Positions 1 through 9,590 of a DNA stretch of 64,000 bases are shown here, piece by piece (positions within the stretch are counted from its first letter, which is position 1; every line of letters starts with the position of its first letter). The notes under the pieces are model-generated. The model was not told where the DNA came from and did not search any database. It was given only the letters and a program-made list of their open reading frames with translations. Location: contig NC_088304.1 in assembly GCF_032854445.1 (NCBI RefSeq), positions 124,001-188,000 on the forward strand. Direction: 5' to 3'. Origin of the DNA: Liolophura sinensis (Eukaryota; Mollusca; Polyplacophora; Chitonida; Chitonidae). The translations under genes were made by a program, and so were the position numbers.

Positions 1-1020
1 GCAGGTGCCGGGCGTATTTCAAGTCACGGCGCGCTATATAACCAAATTGCTCTTACAAACATACAAATGTGTGCATGGGCAACAGAATCCATTTCATTAC
101 TGTGTGACGTGACCACCTACTAACCTACTGCTTTTGGCATTACTGACATCAGCGAAGGATGGGGTGAGAGGAGGGGGATAAAGTGAAAAACATGTTTTCG
201 AGATTGTAAACTGAATAGCGAAATAAAATGTTTCAGAAAAACAAAACGTAGCAATACTGCCTGAGGGCATTCCAGCACCTGATGAAGTCTTTTTGTCAGC
301 TTGCTCGTAAGTAATCTGTTACCACTGATTCATCAACGATATAGCATTAAACATACATACTCCATGATTTAGGGAGTTCAGCATATGCTGTGATCATATT
401 TCTCATGGCTCCACATGACTATTCTGCTACCACTGATTTAGCAAAGATATGATATTACAGGAGAAGAAAATTTAAATATCAATCAAATATCATTAAAAGA
501 GTATGCATTTCCTCGCAGGTGCATGCCATTAAATAAATTCTAATATTTACCTTAAGTTGATCAATTATAGATAAAGTCAGCACCAAAAATCCGCTTTGGT
601 AGACTCCGTTTTGCCTAAGAATTAGTCCTGAAGTCTTGTGTGTCAGGAGGGGAATTGCCGTCGAAAACCTCCGACGTGCAGTTTGTACATTTCCGGTACA
701 ACTCTTCTTTCCAGAAGGGGGCAAACGGTTCGCTTTCCGCTTGACGATCGGGAAACCGGAATTTTGGAGGTAGGTTCCGAGTTTATGTGCTTTATTTCCT
801 ATTTGTAGAATTTCTTACATAGCTTTGTCTTTGGGAGCTAGTGTTAAGCGTTGTTTTGGAAATGGATCTAGTAATTATCGACTTGGAACGCCCTTCACGG
901 ACTACGGACTATGTTGGACATGATGCTTACATACATGAATTTACTCTGTGTAGGGGTTACATATGATTGTTACGAACATGAATGTCACCCAAAATGTTCT
1001 GATTATATAATGATACTCAT
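1..1020. other. Unassigned AT-rich sequence
   Basis: I see no supported gene here. An 81-codon open frame on the minus strand (479-724) has no family resemblance I can name. The stretch lies 3' of the damaged EGF exon at 1021-1142 in the transcriptional sense, so it is most simply intron or downstream sequence of that gene. Confidence 0.5.
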
Positions 1021-1142
1021 GTTTACACACACTCCCGTTCACCAACCCGTATCCAGGCTCACAGCTGCACCGGTATGACCCTTGGATGTTTGTACACGTC
1101 TGACTGCAGCCACCGTCATTCGTGTTGCACATTCGTTGATAT
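1021..1142 (-). pseudogene. Damaged calcium-binding EGF-like exon
   Basis: The minus strand carries a good acceptor (polypyrimidine then CAG, just above 1142), then codons for an Asp-Ile-Asn-Glu start and a typical EGF cysteine pattern (GGCSQTC, GSYRCSCEPGYGL, VCK). The two parts are in different frames: the segment is 122 nt, whereas the domain needs 120, so two extra nucleotides sit next to the first cysteine codon (around 1127-1130). The donor after the final lysine codon is also lost: the sibling exon at 4918-5040 has AAAC|gtaggt, and here it reads AAAC|atgagt. Seen: frameshift plus missing GT. Family knowledge: cbEGF exons normally have phase 1-1 and bind Ca2+ in secreted or membrane proteins. 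Inference: the exon is dead or skipped in this allele; an assembly error would explain the frameshift more easily than both lesions. Confidence 0.6.
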
Positions 1143-1551
1143 CTGAAAAAGTAGTCCTCCGGGTAAATACAGGTGAACTGTATTACATCCACACATAACA
1201 TACGTTCACACTTGCTACTAAGGGTTGTGACAGATGAGGGAATATTTATTATATGTAGTCGTCTATAAACCAGCCTGCATAACAGAAGGCTTCATGCAGC
1301 CTTACACCACGGATCGACCTAAGACTATCTGCACGTGTTTGCACAGATAATCGAAGTGAAGTAATCGTTCACGTGGTCTACAAAGACAGGCGACCCAAAT
1401 GATGATTGGCTACTCTGGCTTGACCTAGCCGTGATCCAGCATTTTGCCAGTGAGTAGAGTTAGACAGGCCAACTGGAAGAGTTAGACAGTGACCATCAAG
1501 AGGAGCAGACCATCGCTTTGTTTACTATTGGAAGTGACATAGTCTGTAATA

Positions 1552-1576
1552 TACTATCCAAAAAAAGAAACGCATA
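1552..1576 (+). repeat. Left terminal inverted repeat of the Tc1-like element
   Basis: This is a 25-bp match, on the opposite strand, to 3051-3075. TA at 1550-1551 is the left target-site copy. Confidence 0.93.
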
Positions 1577-1879
1577 GGTGTTTTGTTTTATTTTAAAATG
1601 AAATAAATACATTTTGTCTTCATTTCATGAGCAAAATGTGTTTTAATATTGTTAATAGTCACAGTTAACACACATTTTATTCCTCAAAACATTTCTTGGT
1701 TGAAAATGTTGAGTTTGGAGGCCGTTTTTGGAAGAAGTAAAAATACAGCACCACACTGCATCACGTGCAGTCTTACACGCCGAACTTACGCATGGAAAGC
1801 ATGCAGTGTGTGACTATAAAACGGCAACTTCGGGCCGGAAATCGGCGTCTTTCAAGTGGTGTTTTCAAGCTGATTCAAC

Positions 1880-2879
1880 ATGCCACGTCTTGACACTGTC
1901 ACAAGAAATATTGCCATTGGAAGACTTCAAGCTGGAGAGTCCCCAATCGTCCATTTCTAGGCGTCTACACGTCAGCCAGAGCACGATTTCACGGCTTCCT
2001 GCCCGCTACAACAATACTGGGACAACAAATGACCGTCGGCATTCAGGTCGACCACGTGTCACTACACCAGCCCAAGATCGCTACATAATGGTCCTCCATT
2101 TGCGTGACCGTTGTGCTACAGCTGAAAGCACAGCAGCCAGCATACCGGGACTGAGGAGGATATCAGGTCAGACAGTGCGGAACAGACTGAGGGAACATGG
2201 ACTGAGAGCCTCTGTTGGGATCGTGCTGCGTCCTCACCATCGCGCCAATCGCCTCCGATGGTGTAACAACGTGACTGCATGGAATCTACGCAACTGGCGA
2301 CGCATTTGGTTCAGTGATGAGTCCAGATTCCTATTGCAGAGACGTGATGGTAGAAACCGGGTTTACAGACGTGCTCACGAACGTTATGCCCCTAACTGCG
2401 TACGCCAAGTGGACAGATTTGGTGGAGGGAGTGTGATGATGTGGGCAGCAATATCGTATACTGGTCGTCCAAATCTTGTCCACGTTCAGGGAAATCTTAC
2501 GGCCGTACGCTACCGAGACACCATCCTGCAGCCACACCTCTTACCTGTCATTGACGTTCAGCGGGAGTTGTTCCAGCAGGACAACGCCAGACCGCACACG
2601 GCACGTGTCACAAGGGACTTCCTCGCCGAAAACAATGTAAATGTGCTACTCTGGCCGTCCCGTTCCCCGGATCTTAACCCGATTGAACATCTGTGGGATG
2701 AACTTGATCGATGTCTACGCCAACGTCAACCTCAGCCTAAAACACTTCAAGAGCAAGTTGCATGTATGCAGGAGGAGTGGCAGAACATTCCCCAGGCCTC
2801 TATCCAGCGTCTCATCCAGTCCATGACAAGGCGTGTCAGAACTGTTATTCGTGCCCGTGGTGGTCACAACAGATACTGA
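1880..2879 (+). pseudogene. Tc1-like transposase (DD34E) with one frameshift
   Basis: The transposase binds the terminal repeats and cuts and pastes the element. A start beginning MPRLDTVT at 1880 gives the usual N-terminus, but that frame hits a stop after about 27 codons. The main frame continues downstream with a helix-turn-helix (RRLHVSQSTISRL), a GRPRVT linker and the catalytic core. The first catalytic Asp is in WFSDESRF, the second in FQQDNARPH and the Glu in DLNPIEHLW, with 34 residues between the last two. Frames join if the C4 run at 1941-1944 were C3, so one inserted C is the visible lesion. The open frame extending upstream to 1728 is not the natural N-terminus. Apart from this the core looks complete, about 330 residues as expected for the family. 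Confidence 0.9.
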
Positions 2880-3050
2880 CATTCCACTCAAGTGGGAGGC
2901 TCATTGTGAGTGTCTTACCTCAAGTTGATGGCCTTCTTGTCTAGATATGGACCCATCCTTAATCTGTGTAAAAAAATATTTGCAGAATAGCAATTCTTAT
3001 TTAGTTATGCATAATTGAAAAGACTGCATCACCTCCGCAAAAAACCGGGT

Positions 3051-3075
3051 TATGCGTTTCTTTTTTTGGATAGTA
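3051..3075 (-). repeat. Right terminal inverted repeat of the Tc1-like element
   Basis: This is the exact reverse complement of 1552-1576 and is followed by TA at 3076-3077. Confidence 0.93.
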
Positions 3076-3077
3076 TA

Positions 3078-3777
3078 TTTGCATTCAACTTGTGTGTACC
3101 GGACACCGCTTGGATTTTCCATTGATTACGTGGACTTTACGCTAAAGTCTATTCACCTTGAGATCTGTGGATTTATGTACCAGGATTCTCATAACTGACT
3201 GTCTGGGCTATCTGATCCATGGTCTGGAGCACTTTCATTTGGACTGGACAATCGTGCAAGGACATAGGATCTCATACCAAGACTTCGCCTGTTGTTCAGG
3301 ATTACTCGGGAAACGCACATAAAGATCTTTCTTAAACCAGGACTTTAGTTATTCAGCTAAGTGCTTTCTATTTGTATTGTTTGGGTCACCACAGCGTTGT
3401 GTAAGTGTGAAAATGGTTAGGTGTTATATTTGTTGTAGAAATTTATAATCATTTAAGATTTGTCATTAATTTAGACAGGCGTCATAGTTATCTGCGCTCA
3501 CAGCTGCTGACTCGTATCTTCTCACTTCTGATTACGTGTGGCGCTTTGTCAACCATCACATCATGTCCTCGCTGCTCTTGCTCTATTCTGTAAGTGTTTT
3601 CATTTTGAACACTTGCAATAACAGCGCCATTTACGACTTGTATTTTGGAAAATCGGTTAGTTCTGTATAGGAATTATTGCCATTAGTTGATCCTGATATG
3701 AGCCTTGGGGTTATTTTTCTCGCATGTCCTTTTTTGGAAAAAAAATGAAATGTGAGCGTCGAAAATGACGATACCAA
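3078..3777. other. Intronic or intergenic sequence, nothing recognised
   Basis: There is no coding signal I can support. A short segment near 3520-3590 (ATTACGTGTGGCGC onward) resembles the 332-bp repeat units at 35.9-36.5 kb, so it may hold an old dispersed repeat. Confidence 0.4.
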
Positions 3778-3945
3778 CATGGTATCGCTTCGAACAATCA
3801 TGTCATTGCTGCATGCAATCATGGCATCGTTTCGTACAATCAAGGCATCGGTTCTTGTCTTTATGTCATCGCTTTCTGCCATCGAGCAATCCGTTTATGC
3901 TGTCGCGCTATCCTTTCTTCCTGTCGTACAACCTTTCTGTAATCG
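3778..3945 (+). repeat. 21-bp minisatellite, about 8 units
   Basis: Units of 21 bp start at 3778, 3799, 3820, 3841, 3862 and so on, with a consensus like CATGGCATCGTTTCGTACAA. They decay toward the right end. Because 21 is a multiple of three, both strands stay open and produce a false seven-residue repeat protein. Confidence 0.75.
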
Positions 3946-3995
3946 TGTAGCTCTGTGCCCTAGTATCACTACTTGCTGCCGTACTGCCGTCCCTT

Positions 3996-4375
3996 CGTGC
4001 CATCATCCAGAGACACTTCGTGCTATCGTGCCATCATCCTGGGACGCCCGGAGCTATCGAGCCATTGTCGAGAGACACCTCGTGCTACTGTGCGTTCATC
4101 CTGTGACGCCTCGTGCCATCATCCTGAGACACCTCGTGCTATCGTGTCGTCATCCGGAGACACCTCGTCCTATCGTGTGATCATGTTATCATCCTAAGAC
4201 GCCTCGTGCTGTTGTGCCATCATGGTTAGACGCATCGTGTTATCCTGCTGTCATACTGAGACGCCTCGTGCTATCGTGCCATGATCCTGAGATACCTCGT
4301 GCTATTTTGCCATCATCCTAAGTCGCCGAGTATTATTGTGCCGTCATCCTGAGACTTGTGCTATCGTGATACCGG
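3996..4375 (+). repeat. 31-bp minisatellite, about 12 units
   Basis: Units with the core GCCATCATCCTGAGACGCC followed by TCGTGCTATC recur every 31 bp (for example at 3996 and 4027) and become ragged after about 4300. They are contiguous repeats without spacers. They lie between EGF exons, so are presumably intronic. Confidence 0.8.
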
Positions 4376-4485
4376 TGTCATCATTCCATGGCAAAGAAGT
4401 AAGAATTTAGACACGATCTAATATCAAAATATACAGACAATGTTTTAAATGTATTCGTCTGTTTTCAAACCATTAGCTGACTTAC

Positions 4486-4590
4486 CATCACATCTGGGAG
4501 CTGCAAAACCAACTGGGCACGTGCACACATCGGGTCTGACACAGGTCCCACCATTTTGACAGATTCCAATCGGAGCGCCGTGACAAAGTG
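4486..4590 (-). CDS. EGF-like domain exon of a multi-EGF protein
   Basis: The exon is read right to left. The acceptor is a long pyrimidine tract ending CAATAG just above 4590; the donor is GATG|gtaagtc, with GT at 4485-4484. The length is 105 nt with phase 1 at both ends, the classic shuffled EGF exon. The product has the cysteine pattern CHGAPIGICQNGGTC, then VCTCPVGF and PRCD, a non-calcium EGF fold (QNGGTC and CPVGF are the family signatures). Such domains are extracellular. Its neighbours are a cbEGF exon upstream (4918-5040) and the damaged exon downstream (1021-1142). The gene cannot be named from three domains; fibrillin-like, fibulin-like or other multi-EGF matrix proteins all fit. 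Confidence 0.8.
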
Positions 4591-4917
4591 CTATTGAATG
4601 ACAGTCAGGAAGACAAGAACGAAAATAAAAATGCACATATCCAAATAGCCTTTCTACATTTTTGTATTCCGACTGCAGTCTACAACCTGTTGTTCTTATC
4701 CTTTACAATTACTATCATATCCAAAGAAATAATATCCAAAGAAATAAAGCTGTAATGCTTAAACTAATAAATAACATTAAATAATTTACATTAAATATTA
4801 ACCCCAAAAATAACAATCGTAGCATTTAACATACAATGCTTCTCTTCATCTTAAACCTTAAATCTTTTGACTTGGACTTATTATATCAGAACAATTGTGA
4901 CAAAAATGTTAACCTAC
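4591..4917. other. Intron between two EGF exons
   Basis: This is 327 bp of AT-rich sequence with a pyrimidine-rich acceptor region at its left end and a GT donor at its right end. No other feature was seen. Confidence 0.7.
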
Positions 4918-5040
4918 GTTTACACGATTTCCCATCGCTTAGCAACGTGTAGCCACTCCTACATCCGCAGCGGTAAGATCCTTGGAGGTTCTGGCATGTT
5001 TGACTGCATCCACCATTTTTTATCTGGCACTCATTTACAT
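4918..5040 (-). CDS. Calcium-binding EGF-like exon
   Basis: The exon is flanked by an acceptor (gatttttcag, above 5040) and a donor (AAAC|gtaggt, GT at 4917-4916). It is 123 nt, phase 1-1. The translation begins, after the split Asp, with [15 protein letters not shown], then QGSYRCGC and [13 protein letters not shown]. It thus has all six EGF cysteines and the Asp/Val-Asn-Glu start of the Ca2+ site. No methionine is needed because it is an internal exon. It is the best-preserved host coding sequence in the window and fixes the orientation of the EGF gene as minus. The upstream exons should lie to the right, but none is recognised before 10 kb, so the gene may be truncated or have large introns. 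Confidence 0.85.
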
Positions 5041-5239
5041 CTGAAAAATCAATAATAAAACATCCTGAGAAACAATTGCTTTTGGGGTGTCTTGAATGAC
5101 GTGACGTTAGCTGGTGCGGCCAGCCAACAATTGTTTCAATATATAATTAAAGACGCACAGTAGAGAAAGTAAGGCCAGAGCAGGGACAACAGTGTAATAC
5201 ATTTAACTGGTAAATGGTTACACATAACCGGTGAAATAA

Positions 5240-5445
5240 AGCCACTTGCCAGTGTAGCTCAGGGTTTTATTCTGTCTCCGGCCGTAAGTGGGAAGGTCTA
5301 CCACCAACCTGCGGATGGTCGTGGGTTTCCCCCTGGCTATGCGCGGTTTCCAACCACCATAATGCTGGCCGCCGTCGTATAAGTGAAATATTCTTGAGTA
5401 CGGCGTAAAACACCAATCAAATAAATAAATCAAATAAATAAATAT
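5240..5445 (+). mobile_element. SINE, 5'-truncated, type 1 tail
   Basis: The body runs through CCTGCGGATGGTCGTGGGTT, a CGGTTTCC motif, then CGTATAAGTGAAATATTCTT and GTACGGCGTAAAACACCAAT, ending in AAATAAATAAA repeats. The same body and tail occur inverted at 5806-6040 and 63197-63400, and direct at 32640-32785. The tRNA-like head seems incomplete here. Confidence 0.8.
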
Positions 5446-5805
5446 TCTGACTGTTCATGTAATGCACCAATAGTAGCCAATCACACGCCCCCTAACACCA
5501 TGGCTTAAGAAGAATTATGGAAAAAACATGCAGTGATGTAAATTGCAATTTATTACACGTCAAGGGTTTAGTATTACTCAAAATGCTGTGTTATCATCAC
5601 ATTTAACACACAATCACATTAAAACATTAACCCTTAGTCCTTTAGTCATATAAAATGTGGCTCTCAACTCTGTCGTGTACATCGGGTTGAGTGTTTGCGC
5701 CAGTTCCGCGCATCATGTTGTTCCGAATTAAACTCACTGGATAGAATGCCCTGATGCCTGAACTTGAACTATATTGGTTGAGTCTATAATTTTTATAATT
5801 AATTA
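5446..5805. other. Spacer between two SINE copies
   Basis: AT-rich sequence; no gene or repeat recognised. Confidence 0.4.
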
Positions 5806-6040
5806 ACTTGATTGGTGTTTTACGCCGTAGTTAAGAATATTTCGCTTATGTGACGGCGGTCAGCATTAAGGTGGAAGGAAACCGGGCAGAGCCAAGGGAA
5901 ACCCACAAAGACCTTCCCAAGTACGGCCGGAGAGGGAACAAACCTGAACTGCACTTGAACTCACAGAGATCGCATTGGTGGGAGGCTCCTGGTCATCGCG
6001 CCGCGCTTGCGTGCTAACCCCTCGGCCACGAAAGCCCCCG
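5806..6040 (-). mobile_element. SINE, apparently full length, with tRNA-like head
   Basis: Read on the minus strand, it starts near 6038 with CTTTCGTGGCCGAGGGGTTA, which contains a pol III A box (TGGCCGAGGGG). A B box-like GAGTTCAAGTGC follows about 50 bp later. The body is shared with the copy at 5240-5445, and the TACGGCGTAAAACACCAATC tail lies near 5810. The A and B boxes mark it as tRNA-derived, transcribed by RNA polymerase III and moved by a LINE. Confidence 0.85.
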
Positions 6041-6403
6041 GTTGAGTTAATAAGGATTCATTTCAACCAACCTGGATACCTGGGAACCTGGACTAATGTG
6101 TGCAACATTGGATACAGTCTTGTTCATGCAAAAATATCACCAAAATGATCACATTACAGCATTTTTTTTACATATGAAGACAAACGTTAACCAAAGGGAA
6201 AGTTTGACTGCACGTAGAAATGCACAAGTGAAACTTTAAGTAGAGATATTTTTCTAGTTAACCTTGATCTCACACTGTAGATTAAACACACAGTCCTTCG
6301 ATTGAACGAAAAGTTGCCTTTTTGATCGAGAACATATTTTTGTCGAGTTAATAATAAATAACCATCTCTTTTATGGTCATATAACAGTAGTATAGGGAAT
6401 AGG

Positions 6404-6600
6404 GGTTCTGGCGCACCCTCCCCTGGGGGCCCTCCCCATAACAAATAGAGGCTCCCAGCCCCCATTCCCTTCCCTGCTTCTGGGGGTAGTATACACACTA
6501 TAGGTTCTGGCGCACCCTCCCCTGGGGGCCCACCCCAGAACAAATAGAGGCCCCCAGCCCCTTCTCGGGTTCTATTATACATACCAATTGCATCAGGCAT
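6404..6600. repeat. 99-bp tandem duplication, two copies
   Basis: GGTTCTGGCGCACCCTCCCC recurs at 6404 and 6503 with the following GGGGGCCC and AACAAATAGAGG blocks, giving a 99-bp period. The second copy diverges at its end. It sits at the left edge of the Maverick-like region, so could be non-coding repeat of that element. Confidence 0.75.
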
Positions 6601-6710
6601 GCTTTTACACCAACTGTGTATACAACATGCCAAGGGGTTACAATAAATGCCGGTGGCTACCCATCAGCTGCACGGAGCTCTGTGGTAAGAGCTGTCTGGG
6701 GGAGTACTGA

Positions 6711-6905
6711 GGGATTCATTTAGCCAGTCTGCGGAAGGGTCTTGGCACCCAGCCATGTATTAGCTGTGGTCGGGGCGTTAAAAACCGACTTCGGCTTTGC
6801 ATGGCGTGTGGATATCATAATGCCCAGATGCGGGAAAGGCGGCAGAGGCGTAAAGCTTTCTTGGACGAGTCCAACCGGCTGGCGGCTATAGAAATTTACA
6901 ATTAG
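6711..6905 (+). pseudogene. Zinc-ribbon-like ORF remnant beside the Maverick-like region
   Basis: The frame is open from 6711 to a TAG at 6903-6905 and reads CISCGRGVKNRLRLCMACG followed by an arginine-rich helix (MRERRQRRKAF). Two CxxC pairs about 11 residues apart look like a small zinc-binding DNA- or RNA-binding protein. It has no ATG, so it is a fragment or an exon. Its position just before the polymerase remnant and its similar GC-rich coding style suggest it belongs to the same element. The function is not known. Confidence 0.4.
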
Positions 6906-7019
6906 AGAAACAGCACCACCAACCAGATATCGGCGCTCGAAATTTAGAGTTAGAGAAACAGCACCACTAGGCTTACGACGCGTACAATGAACCACCATCA
7001 AAAAACGTGAGCACTACGG

Positions 7020-7745
7020 GGGAAGTTTGAGACGCTCCTAGGTGTGCGGCTCAAGTACCCACGGTCTCGCAATGCCTTGGAAGAATCGTAGGGGATCCTC
7101 GACAGGCATAAAACGGCTGTGGCTGAGTTGAAGCGGCTGCAAGACAGCAAGAACTCCCGAAGTAACGAGAAGTTGAAGCAAGACGTCAAGAAGACCCTCA
7201 GTAACGAGGAGTTGAAACAAGATGTCAAGAAACTCCTCAGTAACGAGGAGTTGGATGAATTGCTAGGCGGAATACAGGGTGAAAAGAAACTAGAATTCAC
7301 TAACACCGGCCGGGCCATAAGGAATGTCCTCCGGGCCTGGCAGATGGCGTACCCGAAGGCGTTTGGACGGACCCAGTAGCCTTCTTAGAAGAAATTCGAG
7401 CCATTATTCGCCAGAAGCTAAAGAAGAGATCCCTGGCACTCAACGGGGTTAAGTTCCAACTAGGCCTGAGGGTTCAGTTGCGAAAGGACAACGCCGATGG
7501 CAGCCAAGAGTATACCAGCCCAGTACTCCACAGCAAACAGGAGGCCCTCTTAGAGGCTGGTGACATTGACGGGGCTCTAGACAAGGCCTTCCTCACCATC
7601 TAGGAGGTGCTGGAAAAATGGAGACAGCGATGGTCAGGGTGGGTTGTCAATAGCGTGCAAACACTCTGGCTTGACATTGCAAGGTATCAGCCACTGAGAG
7701 GCGGGTCCTTCATCCCCCTACCTGCAGCTGTGAGTAACAAGAAAG
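7020..7745 (+). pseudogene. N-terminal region of a Maverick-like polymerase polyprotein, broken
   Basis: One protein can be followed through three breaks: an in-frame TAG near 7090, a stop and frame change near 7377, and a TAG near 7602. Visible pieces are a leucine- and lysine-rich segment with repeats of SNEELKQDVKK (7119-7379), then a segment containing LALNGVKFQLGLRVQLRKDN, then WSGWVVNSVQTLWLDIARYQ and GGSFIPLPAA. The last blocks are ones I associate with the N-terminal part of family B polymerases of large Maverick-type elements. Coding is more GC-rich than the surroundings. At about 7745-7790 the protein jumps to a position much nearer the active site, so the exonuclease I region is apparently deleted. 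Confidence 0.6.
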
Positions 7746-7789
7746 CCCGCCGCCGTCACCTACAGAGAGCAGCACTCAAAAGAATCAGC

Positions 7790-9284
7790 ACCACGAGCCC
7801 TGCAGTTACTGCTATGTTGTGGTGCGTTGCGACGGCCGCACAAAACCCCCCGTGGAATACAGAGGCTCTGACGCGACGGAACACTTCCTCAGAGCTCTCC
7901 AACAGGAGGAGCGGGAAATCAAAAATGTTGTAGCTAACCCTATAGCCATGAGGATGACTCCCCAGGACTGGCAGGCCCACAACAACGCCGCAACCTGCCA
8001 CGTGTGTGAGAAACGTCTAGGCGCCGATTCTGTGCGTGATCACTGCCATATCACCGGCAAGTACAGAGGCGCGGCCCATAACGTATGCAACCTAAAGTTG
8101 CGCCTGGGTCCCAAGACAGCCATACCAGTAGTCTTCCACAACCTACGGGGCTACGACGGGCACCTCCAGATGCAAGCCATAAGTAAGGTGGAGGGCCGCA
8201 TCTCCTGCATCCCCAACAACACGGAAAAGTACATCTCCTTCTCGCTGGGGCAGCTCCGCTTCATCGACAGCGTTCAATTCTTACCGACTTCTCTTGACAA
8301 TCTGGTAGAGGCCAACAAACCTGAGGCTTTCGACATCACAGGACGGTATGAGTCTGCCGGCGAAAAACGTAAGTTACTCATGCGCAAGGGTGTCTACTCA
8401 TGGGCAAGGGTGTCCCTATGAGTATATGGACTCCTGTGAGCGCTTCGACGAGTCCAGCCGCCCATCCAAAGAGGCTTTCTACAGTAAACTCAAAGTGGGC
8501 GGCATTGGCGATGAGGACTACATCCACGCTCAAAAAGTATGGAAGGTATTTGACTGCACCAATCTGGGAGACTACACAGACCTTTACTGCCGCACAGACG
8601 TGCTCGTGTTGGCCGACGTGTTTGAGGCCTTCCGAAAGACTTGTTTACGGCAGTATGGATTGGAACCTGCTTACTACTTTACGAGTCCAGGTCTCTCGTG
8701 GGATGCGCTGTTCAAGAAGACCGGGGTAGAGCTGGAGCTGTTGACCGACTACGGCCAACATCTCTTCATTGAGAAGGGGTTGCAAGGAGGTATCTCCATG
8801 GTAAGTAAGCGATACGCCAAAGCCAATAATCCGCAGGTGGAGGGATACAAGCCCGAAAGTCCAAACAGCTACATCCAATACCTAGACGCCAATAATCTAT
8901 ATGGCTGGGCTATGAGTCAGTTCCTTCCGACGGGCGGCTTCCAGTGGGTAGATGACGCGCGGCGTCTCGGTGAAACGATTGCTACCCACCCCCACGACAG
9001 TCCTTCCGGTTACATCCTCGAGGCCGACCTAGAGTATCCGGCCGGCCTACATAACGCACATAACGGCCATTAGCCCCGGAGCGTCTGGTGGTCCAGAAGG
9101 AGTGGATGTCGGACTATCAGCACGGCCTTCTCGGCAAGAAACAGCCTACCGCGGTCGAAAAGCTGGTCCCCACCCTCCGCAACAGGGAACGGTACGTCCT
9201 GCACTGCCGGAACCTACAGCTGTATCTATCTCTGGGAATGCGCCTGACAAAAATTCACCAGACCCTGAGATTTGCACAAAGCCC
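7790..9284 (+). pseudogene. Family B DNA polymerase fragment with endonuclease VII-like insert (Maverick-like)
   Basis: The order seen is: an endonuclease VII-type zinc/HNH motif (CHVCEKRL, then RDHCHITGKYRG and a further C; 7990-8100); exonuclease II motif (FHNLRGYDGH, about 8130-8160); exonuclease III motif (YCRTDVLVLAD, about 8585); and polymerase motif A (YLDANNLYGWAM, about 8880). The frame breaks at a 20-bp duplication (8375-8414) and again near 9060. The homology then resumes (ERLVVQKEWMSDYQHGLLG) and stops abruptly near 9284. Motifs B and C, including the YxDTD site, are absent, so the copy cannot encode a working polymerase. These polymerases are protein-primed and replicate a virus-like linear DNA element. 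It is described here only as a broken relic. Confidence 0.8.
8375..8414 (+). repeat. 20-bp tandem duplication inside the polymerase fragment
   Basis: TACTCATGCGCAAGGGTGTC at 8375-8394 is repeated at 8395-8414 with one change (C to G). Because 20 is not a multiple of three, it throws the polymerase out of frame exactly where the two open frames meet. Confidence 0.9.
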
Positions 9285-9590
9285 GAGAAGCGACATCAAC
9301 AACTGTTAGCGCGTACTTATACAGCTTCCGGCCTCGCTGATCATGTGGTAGAAATAGAAGATCGGCTTGGTGGATGTCATTCGGCGTGGAACATCGAACA
9401 TAGGCCTCGGTATTTTTCGGGGACGAGACAGTCATATTTGCCAGATAGCCTGCTTTTTCAGCCAGGCCCGGACCACATCTTCGGAGACTTTAGCCGCAGT
9501 GGCAAGTTTCTGGATGATCGCGCGACCCTTCCAGTACCCACGAGGGCTGTAGTAGATATTTGCCAGGCGAGCAGAAACAGGATCCGAAAT
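9285..9590 (-). pseudogene. Retrovirus-type integrase fragment (Maverick-like)
   Basis: Read on the minus strand from about 9590, an N-terminal helical segment (LANIYYSPRGYWKG, then KLATAAKVSEDVVRAWLKKQ) is followed, after a TGA near 9430 and a frameshift near 9375, by a core reading NDIHQADLLFLPHD and YKYALTVVDVASR. The Asp in QADLL and the Asp in VVDVAS are where the first two catalytic residues of an rve-type core belong. The rest of the core is missing because the sequence runs into the polymerase fragment, on the other strand, at about 9284. The head-to-head join is therefore a rearrangement, not a gene order. Confidence 0.6.

Larger units (their letters stand above)
1552..3075 (+). mobile_element. 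Tc1/mariner-type DNA transposon, nearly intact
   Basis: Perfect 25-bp terminal inverted repeats lie at 1552-1576 and 3051-3075. They start TACTATCC and continue through an A7 run to GAAACGCATA. Each end is flanked by TA (1550-1551 and 3076-3077), the target duplication of this superfamily. The 1524-bp body holds one transposase gene on the plus strand. It sits in what should be an intron of the minus-strand EGF gene. Perfect repeats and a single coding lesion suggest a fairly recent insertion. Confidence 0.93.

Noticed and set aside
479-724. 81-residue minus-strand ORF that might be an exon of the EGF gene
   Set aside because: No EGF cysteine spacing and no convincing acceptor and donor pair in phase 1.
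3631-3882. 83-residue minus-strand protein with seven-residue repeats
   Set aside because: It is the translation of the 21-bp minisatellite; both strands stay open because 21 is a multiple of three.
3996-4375. CRISPR-like array of repeats
   Set aside because: The 31-bp units are contiguous, without spacers, and degenerate. This is a minisatellite in an animal genome.
5806-6040. A tRNA gene, because of clear A and B boxes
   Set aside because: The sequence continues into a SINE body and tail found elsewhere in the window, and a cloverleaf does not close; the same holds for 45830-45880.
6187-6633. 148-residue minus-strand ORF with repeated GGPPGEGAPEP
   Set aside because: The repeat comes from the 99-bp DNA duplication; no other protein feature supports a gene.
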